6,702 nt of DNA from an uncultured Bacilli bacterium (GCA_948497845.1 CAOOMX010000053.1:1-6702); one strand, 5' to 3'; shown: positions 1 to 6,480, numbered from the stretch's first letter. Notes: a model not told the origin generated them from the sequence alone. A program made the numbers and translations.

Positions 1-798
1 GTACCTAATGCTATATATGAAGAAAAATATAATGATATTAAAGATGATTTCGTTGATATGAGAGAGTTTAAACCTAAGACGATAGAACAGATTCGTGAGG
101 CAATAGAAGAAAATGTACCAGTTAAAGAAGATGTACCAAAAGAAGAGATTGTACAGACAAGAATGGATTTTTATGCTACGAATAAAGATAAATTCGTAAT
201 TAAAAATGAGGAGTTTAAAAGCTTGTCTCTTACTCCGCTTGCACAAGTGCATGGAACTTATATTATTGCTGAAAATGAAGATGGGATGTTTATATTAGAT
301 CAACATGCTGCTCATGAAAGAGTTAATTATGAAATGATGAAGAAAAGATTTGCTGATGAAGTCCCTATGATTACGGATTTGCTTGTTCCTATTACGGTGG
401 AGCTATCAGCAAGTGATTATGGCAGTTTTATGGAACATGTTGATGTGATGCGTGATTTGGGCTTTAAAATTGAAGAATTTGGTATTCATACTATTTTAGT
501 TAAAGCACATCCTACATGGTTGAAAAATGGCTACGAAGAAGAAAATACCAGAGCTATTATTGATTTTTTTATTCAAAATGTTAAACGATTTGATAAGGAA
601 AAGTTCTTAGATAGTATGGCTAAAATGGTTAGTTGTAAAATGAGTGTTAAAGCCAATGAAAAATTATCTATGGAAGAAATGAATCTTTTAGATGATTTGG
701 TGAAGTGTGATAATCCTTATAATTGTTGTCATGGTAGACCTTCTATTATGAAATATAGTAGTTATGACCTGGAGAAAATGTTTAAAAGAGTTATGTAG
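1..798 (+). CDS. mutL: DNA mismatch repair protein MutL, C-terminal part (5' end outside window)
   Basis: The frame is open from base 1, so this is the 3' part of a longer gene; the ATG at 58 is internal. The 265 visible residues are the end of the linker and the whole C-terminal dimerisation/endonuclease domain. Known family features are seen: QVHGTYIIA, the metal-binding nuclease motif DQHA-x2-E-x4-E (298-333), SCK-x-SVKAN (from 631), the C-x-HGRP motif as NCCHGRP (721-741) and the terminal EKMFKRVM, which I recall being nearly the same in B. subtilis MutL. This predicts a nicking MutL that acts with MutS in methyl-independent mismatch repair. The site where B. subtilis has its beta-clamp motif (QEMIVP) reads TDLLVP here, without the Gln. 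The N-terminal GHKL ATPase is off the left edge. Identity is secure. Confidence 0.97.
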   Translation, partial: VPNAIYEEKYNDIKDDFVDMREFKPKTIEQIREAIEENVPVKEDVPKEEIVQTRMDFYATNKDKFVIKNEEFKSLSLTPLAQVHGTYIIAENEDGMFILDQHAAHERVNYEMMKKRFADEVPMITDLLVPITVELSASDYGSFMEHVDVMRDLGFKIEEFGIHTILVKAHPTWLKNGYEEENTRAIIDFFIQNVKRFDKEKFLDSMAKMVSCKMSVKANEKLSMEEMNLLDDLVKCDNPYNCCHGRPSIMKYSSYDLEKMFKRVM

Positions 799-828
799 AA
801 CAATGCGATATGGGTTGTTCTTTTTTTT
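797..828 (+). terminator. Intrinsic terminator after mutL
   Basis: AGAACAA (797-803) pairs with TTGTTCT (815-821) around an 11-base loop and runs directly into eight Ts (821-828). The left arm begins inside the mutL TAG stop codon. It separates mutL from the sortase locus. Confidence 0.8.
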
Positions 829-837
829 GTATAAAAT

Positions 838-850
838 GTCAATTTTTGAC
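838..850. repeat. Small inverted repeat upstream of the surface-protein promoter
   Basis: GTCAA-TTT-TTGAC is a 5-base perfect inverted repeat. Its right arm is part of a perfect TTGACA (846-851), which has a TAAAAG 17 bases downstream (869-874), so it may be an operator over a second upstream promoter. It is short enough to arise by chance in AT-rich DNA. Confidence 0.25.
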
Positions 851-877
851 AAATGATGTAAATTTGCCTAAAAGATA

Positions 878-907
878 TTGACTTGTATTTTACGTTTATG
901 TTAACAT
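878..907 (+). promoter_or_regulatory. Probable sigma-A promoter of the surface protein-sortase unit
   Basis: A -35 box TTGACT (878-883, 5 of 6 to consensus) is followed after 18 bases by TAACAT (902-907), with an extended -10 TG at 899-900. The start of transcription would be near 914, leaving a leader of about 20 bases before the ATG at 933. A second TTGACA/TAAAAG pair at 846-874 could be a tandem upstream promoter. Confidence 0.6.
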
Positions 908-932
908 GTGATTAATGAAAGAGGGAGAGAAG

Positions 933-2144
933 ATGAAAAATAAAAAGTTGTTACTTTTAACGGCTTGTGTGTTGTCAATGGGGGTTAAAAATGTAAGTGC
1001 TGCTACTAGTATGCCAGCAGCAGATGCAAATGGGGTTGTTAAATTAACAGAGGATGTTACATTAAGTGCTAAGTACTTAGTAGCTGCTGATAAAACAATG
1101 GTTATTGATTTAAATGGATTTACTTTAACTGGGCCTACTACCAATTATGCAATTGATAATCGTGGAAAATTAGAAATTAAAAATGGGAAAATCGTTTGTC
1201 CAGCATCAACCTTGTCTTATGATTCTTCATGTATTCGTAATTATAAAGAATTAAGTATGAATGAAGTTGATGTAAATGCATCATGGACTGCTTTGAAAAA
1301 TGAAGAAGCCTCAACAATAACGATTACAAAGTCTAAATTATTTTCTGATAAGAATACAGCTGGGGTTATTATGAATTATGGTACAGCTTTAGTAGAAGAT
1401 AGTGAAGTTATTGGAAATAATGCTTATCGTGGAGCTGCTATATATGCTCTTAGTTATGCAGAAGGTACAAATGTTTATAATTCTACTATTACTGTTAAAG
1501 GAAGTTCTTTGAGTGCTTATGCTGCTGTTTTAGCAAAACAATCTGCTGAAAGTAAAGGTACTGCTGCTAAACAAGAAGTTTTTATAGAAGATGGTACTGT
1601 AGCTAGTAATGCTAAATTTGAAATAGAAGATAATTCAGCTTTAGAAATTGAAGGGGAAATAACTGCTCCAATTGAAGCATTAAATTATGCTAAAGATGGT
1701 ACAAAATTAATTGTTAACTCTTTAAAAGTAGATGGAGAAGTGGAAATACCAAAAAGTATGACAGTAACTTTTAAAGATGGTACAGATTTATCTAGTGCTG
1801 TTATAAAAACCTTTTTAGGGGCAACTATTATTAATCAAACAAATGATGAAGTAAAAGTAATTGTTGTTGATAATGAAAATAAAGAAGTAACTATTCCAAG
1901 TAATACTACTATGGAAATTAAAAAAGATGAAGTTTTACCACCAGTTACAGATCCTGATGATAATAATGAACCAGAAGATCCAACTGAACCTGATGAAGAT
2001 AATAAACCAGATAATACTAATCCAGATGAAACAATTGATGAGAATCCAAAGACAAATGATGGTATTGTTCTACCAATTATGATTACACTTCTTGGATTAG
2101 GTTCAATTTTAGTGGCTTTTAGAAAAGTTTTATTAAAAAGATAG
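933..2144 (+). CDS. Secreted, sortase-anchored surface protein with beta-helix-like domain
   Basis: A 403-residue exported protein. The start at 933 is preferred over the in-frame ATG at 915 because the ribosome binding site GAGGGAG lies between them and the signal peptide then begins MKNKK. The signal peptide is about residues 1-23 (KK, LLLL core, VSA|AT cleavage). Residues 40-200 alternate short beta strands with Asn/Gly turns, as in right-handed beta-helix (pectin lyase-like) adhesins, for example VIDLNGFTLTG, KLEIKNGKI and TITITKSKL. C89 and C100 could form a disulphide. Residues 335-370 are a Pro/Asp/Glu linker that would span the wall. The C-terminus is a sorting signal: NPKTND (371-376, bases 2043-2060), a hydrophobic stretch, then the basic tail RKVLLKR. 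NPxTN-type signals are known class B sortase substrates, and a class B sortase gene follows. The ligand is unknown; adhesion is inference. Confidence 0.85.
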   Translation: MKNKKLLLLTACVLSMGVKNVSAATSMPAADANGVVKLTEDVTLSAKYLVAADKTMVIDLNGFTLTGPTTNYAIDNRGKLEIKNGKIVCPASTLSYDSSCIRNYKELSMNEVDVNASWTALKNEEASTITITKSKLFSDKNTAGVIMNYGTALVEDSEVIGNNAYRGAAIYALSYAEGTNVYNSTITVKGSSLSAYAAVLAKQSAESKGTAAKQEVFIEDGTVASNAKFEIEDNSALEIEGEITAPIEALNYAKDGTKLIVNSLKVDGEVEIPKSMTVTFKDGTDLSSAVIKTFLGATIINQTNDEVKVIVVDNENKEVTIPSNTTMEIKKDEVLPPVTDPDDNNEPEDPTEPDEDNKPDNTNPDETIDENPKTNDGIVLPIMITLLGLGSILVAFRKVLLKR

Positions 2145-2146
2145 TT

Positions 2147-2170
2147 AGTGATTATATCACTTTTTCTTTT
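2147..2170 (+). terminator. Weak hairpin with T-run between surface protein and sortase genes
   Basis: AGTGAT (2147-2152), a TAT loop and ATCACT (2156-2161) form a 6-base-pair stem followed by TTTTTCTTTT. It starts three bases after the stop codon and ends just before the sortase ribosome binding site. It is too AT-rich to be a strong terminator. A partial attenuator or mRNA-end stabiliser that lowers sortase relative to substrate is more likely. Confidence 0.4.
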
Positions 2171-2186
2171 AGAAAGGAGGATTTAT

Positions 2187-3101
2187 ATGTTGGCAAAGAA
2201 TAAGATTCGAAAAAAAGATATGCCTATTTTGAAAAAAGAGTATCGTTTAATAGAAAGAAAGAAAAAAATTAGATATGCTTCTTGGTGTTTCATATTACTT
2301 ATAGGTATCTTTATAACTTCTTTTGGGGTATTTAAAATGTATTTATGGCAAGATGATAATCGAAATATTGATAGAGAAATTGCTGAGATAGAAAAAGTTT
2401 TAGATAATGTGGTTGTAGAAGAAGATATTCCTTTGGCAGATGAGATAGTTAACTCTGAAGAGTTAGTAAATCCTCCAGAAAACGTTATTAATGTAACTGA
2501 TGATTATTGGGAATATATTAAACTTCCTTTGATGAAAGTGAATTTTAATGAGCTTTTAGAAAAAAATGATGATACAGTAGCCTTTTTGAAGGTGAGTGGA
2601 ACGAATATTAATTACCCAATTGTGCAAACTGTAGATAATACTTTTTACTTAAATCATTCTTATGATAAATCAAAGAATAATGCAGGATGGGTATTTATGG
2701 ATTATCGAAATAGTACAGAAGATTGGCAAGATAATACCATTATTTATGCACATGGTAGACAAAATAAAACAATGTTTGGAACTTTAAAACAAGTTATAGA
2801 AGATGATTGGTATCAATCTACAGAAAATCATGTTTTGTACTTAACTACTCCAACTAAAAAGACCTTGTGGCAAGTGTTTTCTACTTATGTTGTACCAGAA
2901 GAAACTTACTATTTAACTAGTCAGTTTGGATCTTTAGAAACACATCAAGAATTTATTGATACAATCCTTTCTAGATCGTTGTTTAATTTTAATACGAGTG
3001 TTGATACAAATGATAAGATCTTAACTCTTTCTACTTGCTATAATTCTGTAAATCGAGTAGTGTTGCATGCTAAGCTCATTAAAAGCCAAAATATAGAGTA
3101 G
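2187..3101 (+). CDS. srtB: Class B sortase
   Basis: A membrane-anchored transpeptidase that cleaves a C-terminal sorting signal and joins the protein to peptidoglycan. The start at 2187 is set by a near-perfect AAAGGAGG (2173-2180) six bases upstream; the earlier in-frame GTG at 2148 lies in the hairpin. The 304 residues comprise a basic N-terminus, one membrane segment (about 30-50), an acidic stalk (60-100), then the sortase domain. Class B signatures are seen: NINYPIVQT, GWVFMDYRNS, catalytic His in IIYAHGRQ (H189), catalytic Cys in TLSTC (C284) and Arg in NRVVLHAKL (R290). The Cys-to-Arg distance is 6 residues, shorter than the 10 of S. aureus SrtB (C223/R233). The adjacent NPKTND protein is the obvious substrate. 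The srtB symbol denotes class, not proven orthology to the iron-uptake sortase. Confidence 0.93.
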   Translation: MLAKNKIRKKDMPILKKEYRLIERKKKIRYASWCFILLIGIFITSFGVFKMYLWQDDNRNIDREIAEIEKVLDNVVVEEDIPLADEIVNSEELVNPPENVINVTDDYWEYIKLPLMKVNFNELLEKNDDTVAFLKVSGTNINYPIVQTVDNTFYLNHSYDKSKNNAGWVFMDYRNSTEDWQDNTIIYAHGRQNKTMFGTLKQVIEDDWYQSTENHVLYLTTPTKKTLWQVFSTYVVPEETYYLTSQFGSLETHQEFIDTILSRSLFNFNTSVDTNDKILTLSTCYNSVNRVVLHAKLIKSQNIE

Positions 3102-3104
3102 ATT

Positions 3105-3136
3105 GACATTTATTTTTAGAATGAATGTCTTTTTTC
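3105..3136 (+). terminator. Intrinsic terminator after the sortase gene
   Basis: GACATTTATT (3105-3114) pairs with AATGAATGTC (3120-3129), with one T-G wobble and a 5-base loop, followed by TCTTTTTTC-like T-rich sequence from 3130. It ends the surface protein-sortase unit. Confidence 0.8.
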
Positions 3137-3167
3137 TTAACTTCCTTTTTTAAATGATTCTAGATTG

Positions 3168-3176
3168 TGGTATAAT
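3168..3176 (+). promoter_or_regulatory. Extended -10 promoter of the membrane protein-yceD-rpmF operon
   Basis: TGGTATAAT is a perfect extended -10 (TGnTATAAT). No good -35 is seen at the usual distance; TTTTTA/TTTTAA near 3147-3153 is the nearest. Transcription should start near 3182-3184, giving a leader of only about 13 bases before the ATG at 3196, with the GAGG ribosome binding site (3183-3186) at the very 5' end. Confidence 0.7.
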
Positions 3177-3195
3177 ATATATGAGGTTGATATTC

Positions 3196-4218
3196 ATGTT
3201 GCCAGAAAGAAGAAAGAAATTAATTGTTATTTGTATTAGTATCCTTTTTTTAGTAGTGGTTGTTTTAGGAATATTTTTTATTACTAAAAAAATTAAAGGA
3301 AATCAAGAGACTTTATTTGTAAGTGATGCATATCCTTCAGATGTTGTTTATTTTGGTTTACAACATGATGAAAAAAAAGATCAAGATATTTTAATTGGAC
3401 TTAATAGTTCATTTGAAAAAACAGAGTATACGTTGAGTACATTTTATAAAATATTAGATACAAAGGTTATAGATCAAAAGTTATTAGTGTATTCAGATGC
3501 TGTAAATGAAGTGGCGTATAAAGAAGATGATGGTAAGTTCTTATTTAATGAAGTTGATACCTTTTATAGCAATAAAGTAGATGTTCGATTAGCAGGGGCT
3601 TATATTGTTTTTATGAGTGATGATGGAACTTTGGGCTTTAGAAAATATCAACAGAGTGAAAAAGAGAAGAATTACATTATAGCTGAGGGACTTGATAAAG
3701 CTAATTTTATTGTTATAAATAATACTGTTTTTTATAGGGATATTGAAGGCATAATAGGTTTTAATATGAATAGTTTAGATAAACAAGTTGTAGTTAGTTC
3801 TTCTACTACATTTTATCCTTATATTGAAGATGTTAATGATAGATATATTTTGCTTCGTTCTGATAAAAGATATGCTCTTTATGATTGGGTAGATGGCGAA
3901 GTAACCTATATTAATGAACGTTTTGGGGTGGAAAATATACGTATTTTTTCTTTATTTGATAAAGGTTTCTTATATGAAAGAGAGTTTCCCTATGCTATAA
4001 CGGCTTATAATGCCTTTTTTAAACGAGAAGAAGGAAGCCCTTATATACTTGCAAGTGGGTATAAAGTACATGAAATGTATTATATAAGTGGAACAAGTTG
4101 TTATTTAGATGCAGTGGATGAAAATGGTGAACATAAGTATTATATTTATGATGTAAGTAGTAATGCAATTGTTCAAACATTGGAGGAAGCTTATCAAAAA
4201 ATTATAAAGGTGAGGTGA
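3196..4218 (+). CDS. Unrecognised single-pass membrane protein, probable extracytoplasmic beta-propeller
   Basis: I do not recognise a named family. The 340-residue protein has a basic N-terminus (PERRKK), one strongly hydrophobic membrane segment (about residues 9-30), then KKIK, so the rest is probably outside the cell. The outer part repeats a hydrophobic-strand motif starting near residues 50, 96, 136, 176, 217, 257 and 295 (VVYFG, LLVYS, YIVFM, NTVFY, YILLR, GFLYE, YYISG). The spacing of about 40 suggests seven propeller blades. The start at 3196 is chosen because GAGG (3183-3186) precedes it at 9 bases; the earlier in-frame ATG at 3154 lies upstream of the promoter and 3181 has no ribosome binding site. 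It is first in an operon with yceD and rpmF and its end overlaps the yceD ribosome binding site. Codon use matches its neighbours. A sensor, scaffold or envelope role is only inference. Confidence 0.8.
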   Translation: MLPERRKKLIVICISILFLVVVVLGIFFITKKIKGNQETLFVSDAYPSDVVYFGLQHDEKKDQDILIGLNSSFEKTEYTLSTFYKILDTKVIDQKLLVYSDAVNEVAYKEDDGKFLFNEVDTFYSNKVDVRLAGAYIVFMSDDGTLGFRKYQQSEKEKNYIIAEGLDKANFIVINNTVFYRDIEGIIGFNMNSLDKQVVVSSSTTFYPYIEDVNDRYILLRSDKRYALYDWVDGEVTYINERFGVENIRIFSLFDKGFLYEREFPYAITAYNAFFKREEGSPYILASGYKVHEMYYISGTSCYLDAVDENGEHKYYIYDVSSNAIVQTLEEAYQKIIKVR

Positions 4219-4226
4219 TTTTTTTG
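4212..4226 (+). promoter_or_regulatory. Ribosome binding site that fixes a TTG start for yceD
   Basis: GAGGTGA (4212-4218), preceded by AAGGT, matches the anti-Shine-Dalgarno well and sits five bases before TTG (4224). Its TGA is the stop codon of the upstream gene. The in-frame GTG at 4215 lies inside this site and cannot use it, so TTG is the likely start. Stop and binding site coincide, implying translational coupling. Confidence 0.75.
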
Positions 4227-4700
4227 CAAATTAATTTAAATACATTGTATAAACCAGTATGTATAGATCAAAAATTTACTATCCCAAAAGAATTTTATCT
4301 TGATATGCCAATTAAAGGAATAGAGGATGTTTATGTAAAAGGAAAAGTTTATATAAATATTAGTGATGAAGTAGAGGTTCTTTTGGATGTAGAAGGTATT
4401 ATGTATTTAGAAGATGCTATTACTTTGGAAGAAGTAAAGTATCCATTTTCTTTTCAAATTAATGAAATTTTGAACGAAAAAGATGATGAATTTCAAGAAT
4501 ATTTAAAAAACTCTAAAAATATACTTGATATAATTGAGATTTTATGGGAAAATATTGTATTGGAAGTTCCTATTTCTGTTACTAATGCTTCCAATGCTCA
4601 GCAAAGTGGTGAAGGTTGGCAACTAAATGGTGAAGCCAAAAGGGAAGAAATAGATCCTAGAATGGCAAAATTAAACGAATTATTTAAAGGTGGTGAATAA
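4224..4700 (+). CDS. yceD: YceD/DUF177 family protein (large-subunit rRNA accumulation)
   Basis: Homologues (E. coli YceD, B. subtilis YlbN) are small cytosolic proteins linked to 23S rRNA accumulation and are almost always encoded directly before rpmF, as here with a 3-base gap. The 158-residue protein starts at TTG (4224). Family traits: beta-rich core VKGKVYINIS...VEVLLDVEG (residues 38-58), YPFSFQINE (73-81), and the C-terminal signature GEGWQLN...IDPRMAKLNELFK (129-155), which recalls the G-GW...IDPRLA-L pattern of Firmicute members. The Cys pair found near the middle in many DUF177 proteins is absent (the region reads MYLEDAITLEE); this also occurs in other Bacilli. The assignment rests on the C-terminal motif plus gene order. 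Confidence 0.9.
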   Translation: MQINLNTLYKPVCIDQKFTIPKEFYLDMPIKGIEDVYVKGKVYINISDEVEVLLDVEGIMYLEDAITLEEVKYPFSFQINEILNEKDDEFQEYLKNSKNILDIIEILWENIVLEVPISVTNASNAQQSGEGWQLNGEAKREEIDPRMAKLNELFKGGE

Positions 4701-4703
4701 CTT

Positions 4704-4892
4704 ATGGCAGTTCCTTTTAGAAGAACAAGTAAAACCAAAAAAAGAATGCGTCGTACTCATTTAAAAAAAGAAGTTGGTGCTTTAACAGCTTGTCCAAAAT
4801 GTGGTGCTACACTTAGACCTCATAGAGCATGTACTAAATGTGGTAACTATAAAGGTCAAGAAGTAGTAAAAGTTACTAGTGATGAAGAATAA
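4704..4892 (+). CDS. rpmF: 50S ribosomal protein L32, zinc-binding (C+) form
   Basis: The 62-residue protein has the classic N-terminus MAVPFRRTSKTKKRMRRTH and a zinc ribbon with C30-x2-C33 and C43-x2-C46 (CPKC...CTKC), so it is the zinc-dependent form. Length and sequence are typical of Firmicute L32, a late-assembling protein of the large subunit near the peptidyl transferase region. The ribosome binding site AAAGGTGGTGA (4686-4696) lies within the last codons of yceD, so the two are coupled. Confidence 0.98.
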   Translation: MAVPFRRTSKTKKRMRRTHLKKEVGALTACPKCGATLRPHRACTKCGNYKGQEVVKVTSDEE

Positions 4893-4916
4893 TCAAGGGT
4901 AAAACCTTGATTTTTT
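4891..4916 (+). terminator. Intrinsic terminator after rpmF
   Basis: AATCAAGG (4891-4898) pairs with CCTTGATT (4905-4912) around GTAAAA, followed by an unbroken T-run to 4916. The left arm overlaps the rpmF stop codon. This is the strongest-looking terminator in the window. Confidence 0.9.
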
Positions 4917-4945
4917 GTCAAATTATGCCAACTTTTGTAGTAAAA

Positions 4946-4975
4946 TTAGTAATTTATAGAAAATTCATATATAAT
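4946..4975 (+). promoter_or_regulatory. Probable promoter of the AI-2E family gene
   Basis: A perfect TATAAT (4970-4975) has only a weak -35 candidate, TTAGTA (4946-4951), at 18 bases. It lies between the rpmF terminator and the gene, with about 20 bases of leader and an AGAAGGA ribosome binding site (4988-4994). Confidence 0.55.
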
Positions 4976-4999
4976 ATAAGTTAAGGAAGAAGGATTTTT

Positions 5000-6154
5000 A
5001 TGTTACGAAAAAATAAAATAGATAATGATGGAGTTAATGAAGTTATTAGTTTAAGTAAAAATATATTAAAATTATTATTTATCGTTTTAGTTATAGGAAT
5101 TATTTTGGCTAGTATCATTGTATGTCAAAAGTTAGGCATCTTTGTTTTAGTGGGAACTGTTTTAAAAATTTTGACACCATTTTTTATAGGATTCATTATT
5201 GCTTGGCTTTTTTCTCCTTTAGTAAATAAATTAACTAAAAAGGGTATGTCTCGTATACTTGCCTCTATATTGATTTATGTGGTACTTATATTGTTTTTGC
5301 TAGGTTTCTTTCAAATATTTATTCCGATTGTTTATGAACAGTTAAATGAATTATTAAAGATTTTACCTAATGTTTTAACTAAAATTACGGATGTCATTAA
5401 TAATTTATTTGCTCGAATTGAGTTTGAAGGTTTAGATATTGAAGGATTACGTGTTAATGCTTTAGGGGTAGTTAATGAATTTGGAAATAATCTAGCAAGT
5501 AATTTGCCTGAAACTATCATGAATACCGTTAGTGGTTTTGTAGCTGGTATAGGAACATTTTTATTTAGTTTAATTATTGGTTTATATATGTTATTTGATT
5601 TTGATAATGTTTCTACCCATTTTTTAAAAGTAATTCCTAGACATCACCAAATGGAAATGGCTGGCTTACTTGAAAAAATAGGCATTGAAGTAAGAAAGTG
5701 TGTTAATGGAACATTATTAGTGGCTTGTATGGTATTTGTTTGTGATACAGTAGGATTTTCATTGGTAGGATTAAATGGCGCTTTGTTATTTGGTCTGTTC
5801 TGCGGTATTACAGATTTGATTCCATTTATTGGTCCTTATATTGGAGCAGCAGCGGCTATTATTGTGGGACTTACTCAAAGTCCATTTGTGGGTATTGCTG
5901 TTTTAGTGATTGCTCTTATTGTTCAACTTGTCGAAAATTATATTTTACAACCAGTTGTAATGAGTAAGGCAACAAACTTACATCCTGTAACGATTATTTG
6001 TGGTTTATTAATTTTTGGTCATTTCTTTGGAATTGTAGGTATGATTTTGGCTACACCTATTATGTCTATTTTTAAAGTTGTATGGCGCTTTTTAGATGAT
6101 AAATATGACTTTTTCAATGATAATGAATTAACACCAGTGGAAATAGAAAATTAA
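5000..6154 (+). CDS. AI-2E/PerM family polytopic membrane protein
   Basis: A 384-residue integral membrane protein of the PF01594 type, as B. subtilis YrrI, YtvI and YueF. Seen: two hydrophobic segments at 22-70 with PFFIGFIIAWLFSPLV, another at 85-111, a long soluble region 112-175, a segment at 178-199, and the conserved C-terminal block: IPFIGPYIGAAAAIIVGL (274-291), a helix at 296-312, then LQPVVMSKATNLHPVTII (316-333) and FGIVGMILATPI (343-354). The Pro-rich and NLHP motifs are diagnostic. The start at ATG 5000 has AGAAGGA five bases upstream. Family members have been assigned various roles (AI-2 export, Na+/H+ exchange), so the substrate cannot be given; the autoinducer label is a family name only. 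It has its own promoter and terminator and appears monocistronic. Confidence 0.93.
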   Translation: MLRKNKIDNDGVNEVISLSKNILKLLFIVLVIGIILASIIVCQKLGIFVLVGTVLKILTPFFIGFIIAWLFSPLVNKLTKKGMSRILASILIYVVLILFLLGFFQIFIPIVYEQLNELLKILPNVLTKITDVINNLFARIEFEGLDIEGLRVNALGVVNEFGNNLASNLPETIMNTVSGFVAGIGTFLFSLIIGLYMLFDFDNVSTHFLKVIPRHHQMEMAGLLEKIGIEVRKCVNGTLLVACMVFVCDTVGFSLVGLNGALLFGLFCGITDLIPFIGPYIGAAAAIIVGLTQSPFVGIAVLVIALIVQLVENYILQPVVMSKATNLHPVTIICGLLIFGHFFGIVGMILATPIMSIFKVVWRFLDDKYDFFNDNELTPVEIEN

Positions 6155-6160
6155 TTAAGC

Positions 6161-6196
6161 AAAAAGCATTCAAAATATATATCTGAATGCTTTTTT
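6161..6196. terminator. Bidirectional terminator between convergent genes
   Basis: AAAAAGCATTCA (6161-6172) pairs perfectly with TGAATGCTTTTT (6184-6195), 12 base pairs with an 11-base loop. The T-run to 6196 serves the AI-2E family gene; the A-run at 6161-6165 serves the regulator gene on the minus strand. The regulator's stop codon (6197-6195) touches the stem. Confidence 0.88.
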
Positions 6197-6413
6197 ATTT
6201 GTCTTTTTCTTTTATAATGATTTCTAAATCAAAGGTTTTGGCAATTTTTTGTAAATCTTTAAAGTAGTAATTTGCTCTTCCAAGTTCATTTGATTGTTGC
6301 CATGCGGCTGATTTTTCTATTTGTTCTGCAAATTCTTTTTGCGTTAAATTTGTATTTTGGCGAATAAATTTTATGATTTCATTCGCTTGATATTCATTCG
6401 CATTAAGTCTCAT
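6195..6413 (-). CDS. Small helix-turn-helix (XRE-like) regulator
   Basis: A 72-residue, HTH-only protein starting at ATG 6413, where AGGTG (6424-6420 on the minus strand) is six bases upstream; a GTG at 6422 overlaps that site and is less likely. A first helix (NEYQANEIIKFIRQN) is followed by NLTQKEFAEQIEKSAAWQQ (22-40), the helix-turn-helix pattern with Thr-Gln-Lys-Glu-x-Ala at the start of the second helix, and then YFKDLQKIAKTFDLEIII (50-67), which matches the last helix and beta tail of XRE/Cro-type domains. There is no effector or peptidase domain. No toxin gene is adjacent, so a toxin-antitoxin role is not supported. It is divergent from the gene at 6555 and two palindromes lie in between, which suggests repression of that gene and of itself. 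DNA binding is likely; the target is inferred. Confidence 0.8.
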   Translation of the reverse strand: MRLNANEYQANEIIKFIRQNTNLTQKEFAEQIEKSAAWQQSNELGRANYYFKDLQKIAKTFDLEIIIKEKDK

Positions 6414-6451
6414 TTTAAACACCTAGTATTAATCTATCATAGAAAAAATAT

Positions 6452-6460
6452 TTTATACCA
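6452..6460 (-). promoter_or_regulatory. Probable promoter of the HTH gene (minus strand)
   Basis: Read on the minus strand, TGGTATAAA is an extended -10 (5 of 6 plus TG). No -35 match is seen at 17 bases, but that position (6475-6480) falls in the first palindrome. The transcript would start near 6445 with a leader of about 30 bases. Confidence 0.55.
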
Positions 6461-6465
6461 TTTTG

Positions 6466-6480
6466 CGTATTGACAATACG
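6466..6480. promoter_or_regulatory. Operator-like palindrome 1
   Basis: CGTATT-GAC-AATACG is a perfect 6-base inverted repeat around three bases. It contains the -35 box TTGACA (6470-6475) of the forward promoter and lies 5 bases from the regulator's -10 element on the other strand, so a bound dimer could block both promoters. Confidence 0.75.

Noticed and set aside
896..1144. Minus-strand open frame of 82 codons
   Set aside because: It lies opposite the promoter and signal-peptide region of the surface protein gene, has no ribosome binding site or recognisable motif, and looks like a shadow frame.
4917..4999. Riboswitch or leader RNA before the AI-2E family gene
   Set aside because: Only about 80 bases, mostly promoter; no paired structure beyond the rpmF terminator was found.
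5332..5520. Minus-strand open frame of 62 codons
   Set aside because: It is fully inside the AI-2E family gene on the opposite strand and shows no signals of its own.
6195..6413. Antitoxin of a HigBA-like toxin-antitoxin pair
   Set aside because: The HTH gene has no toxin partner: one side is a terminator and convergent transporter gene, the other a divergent exported protein.
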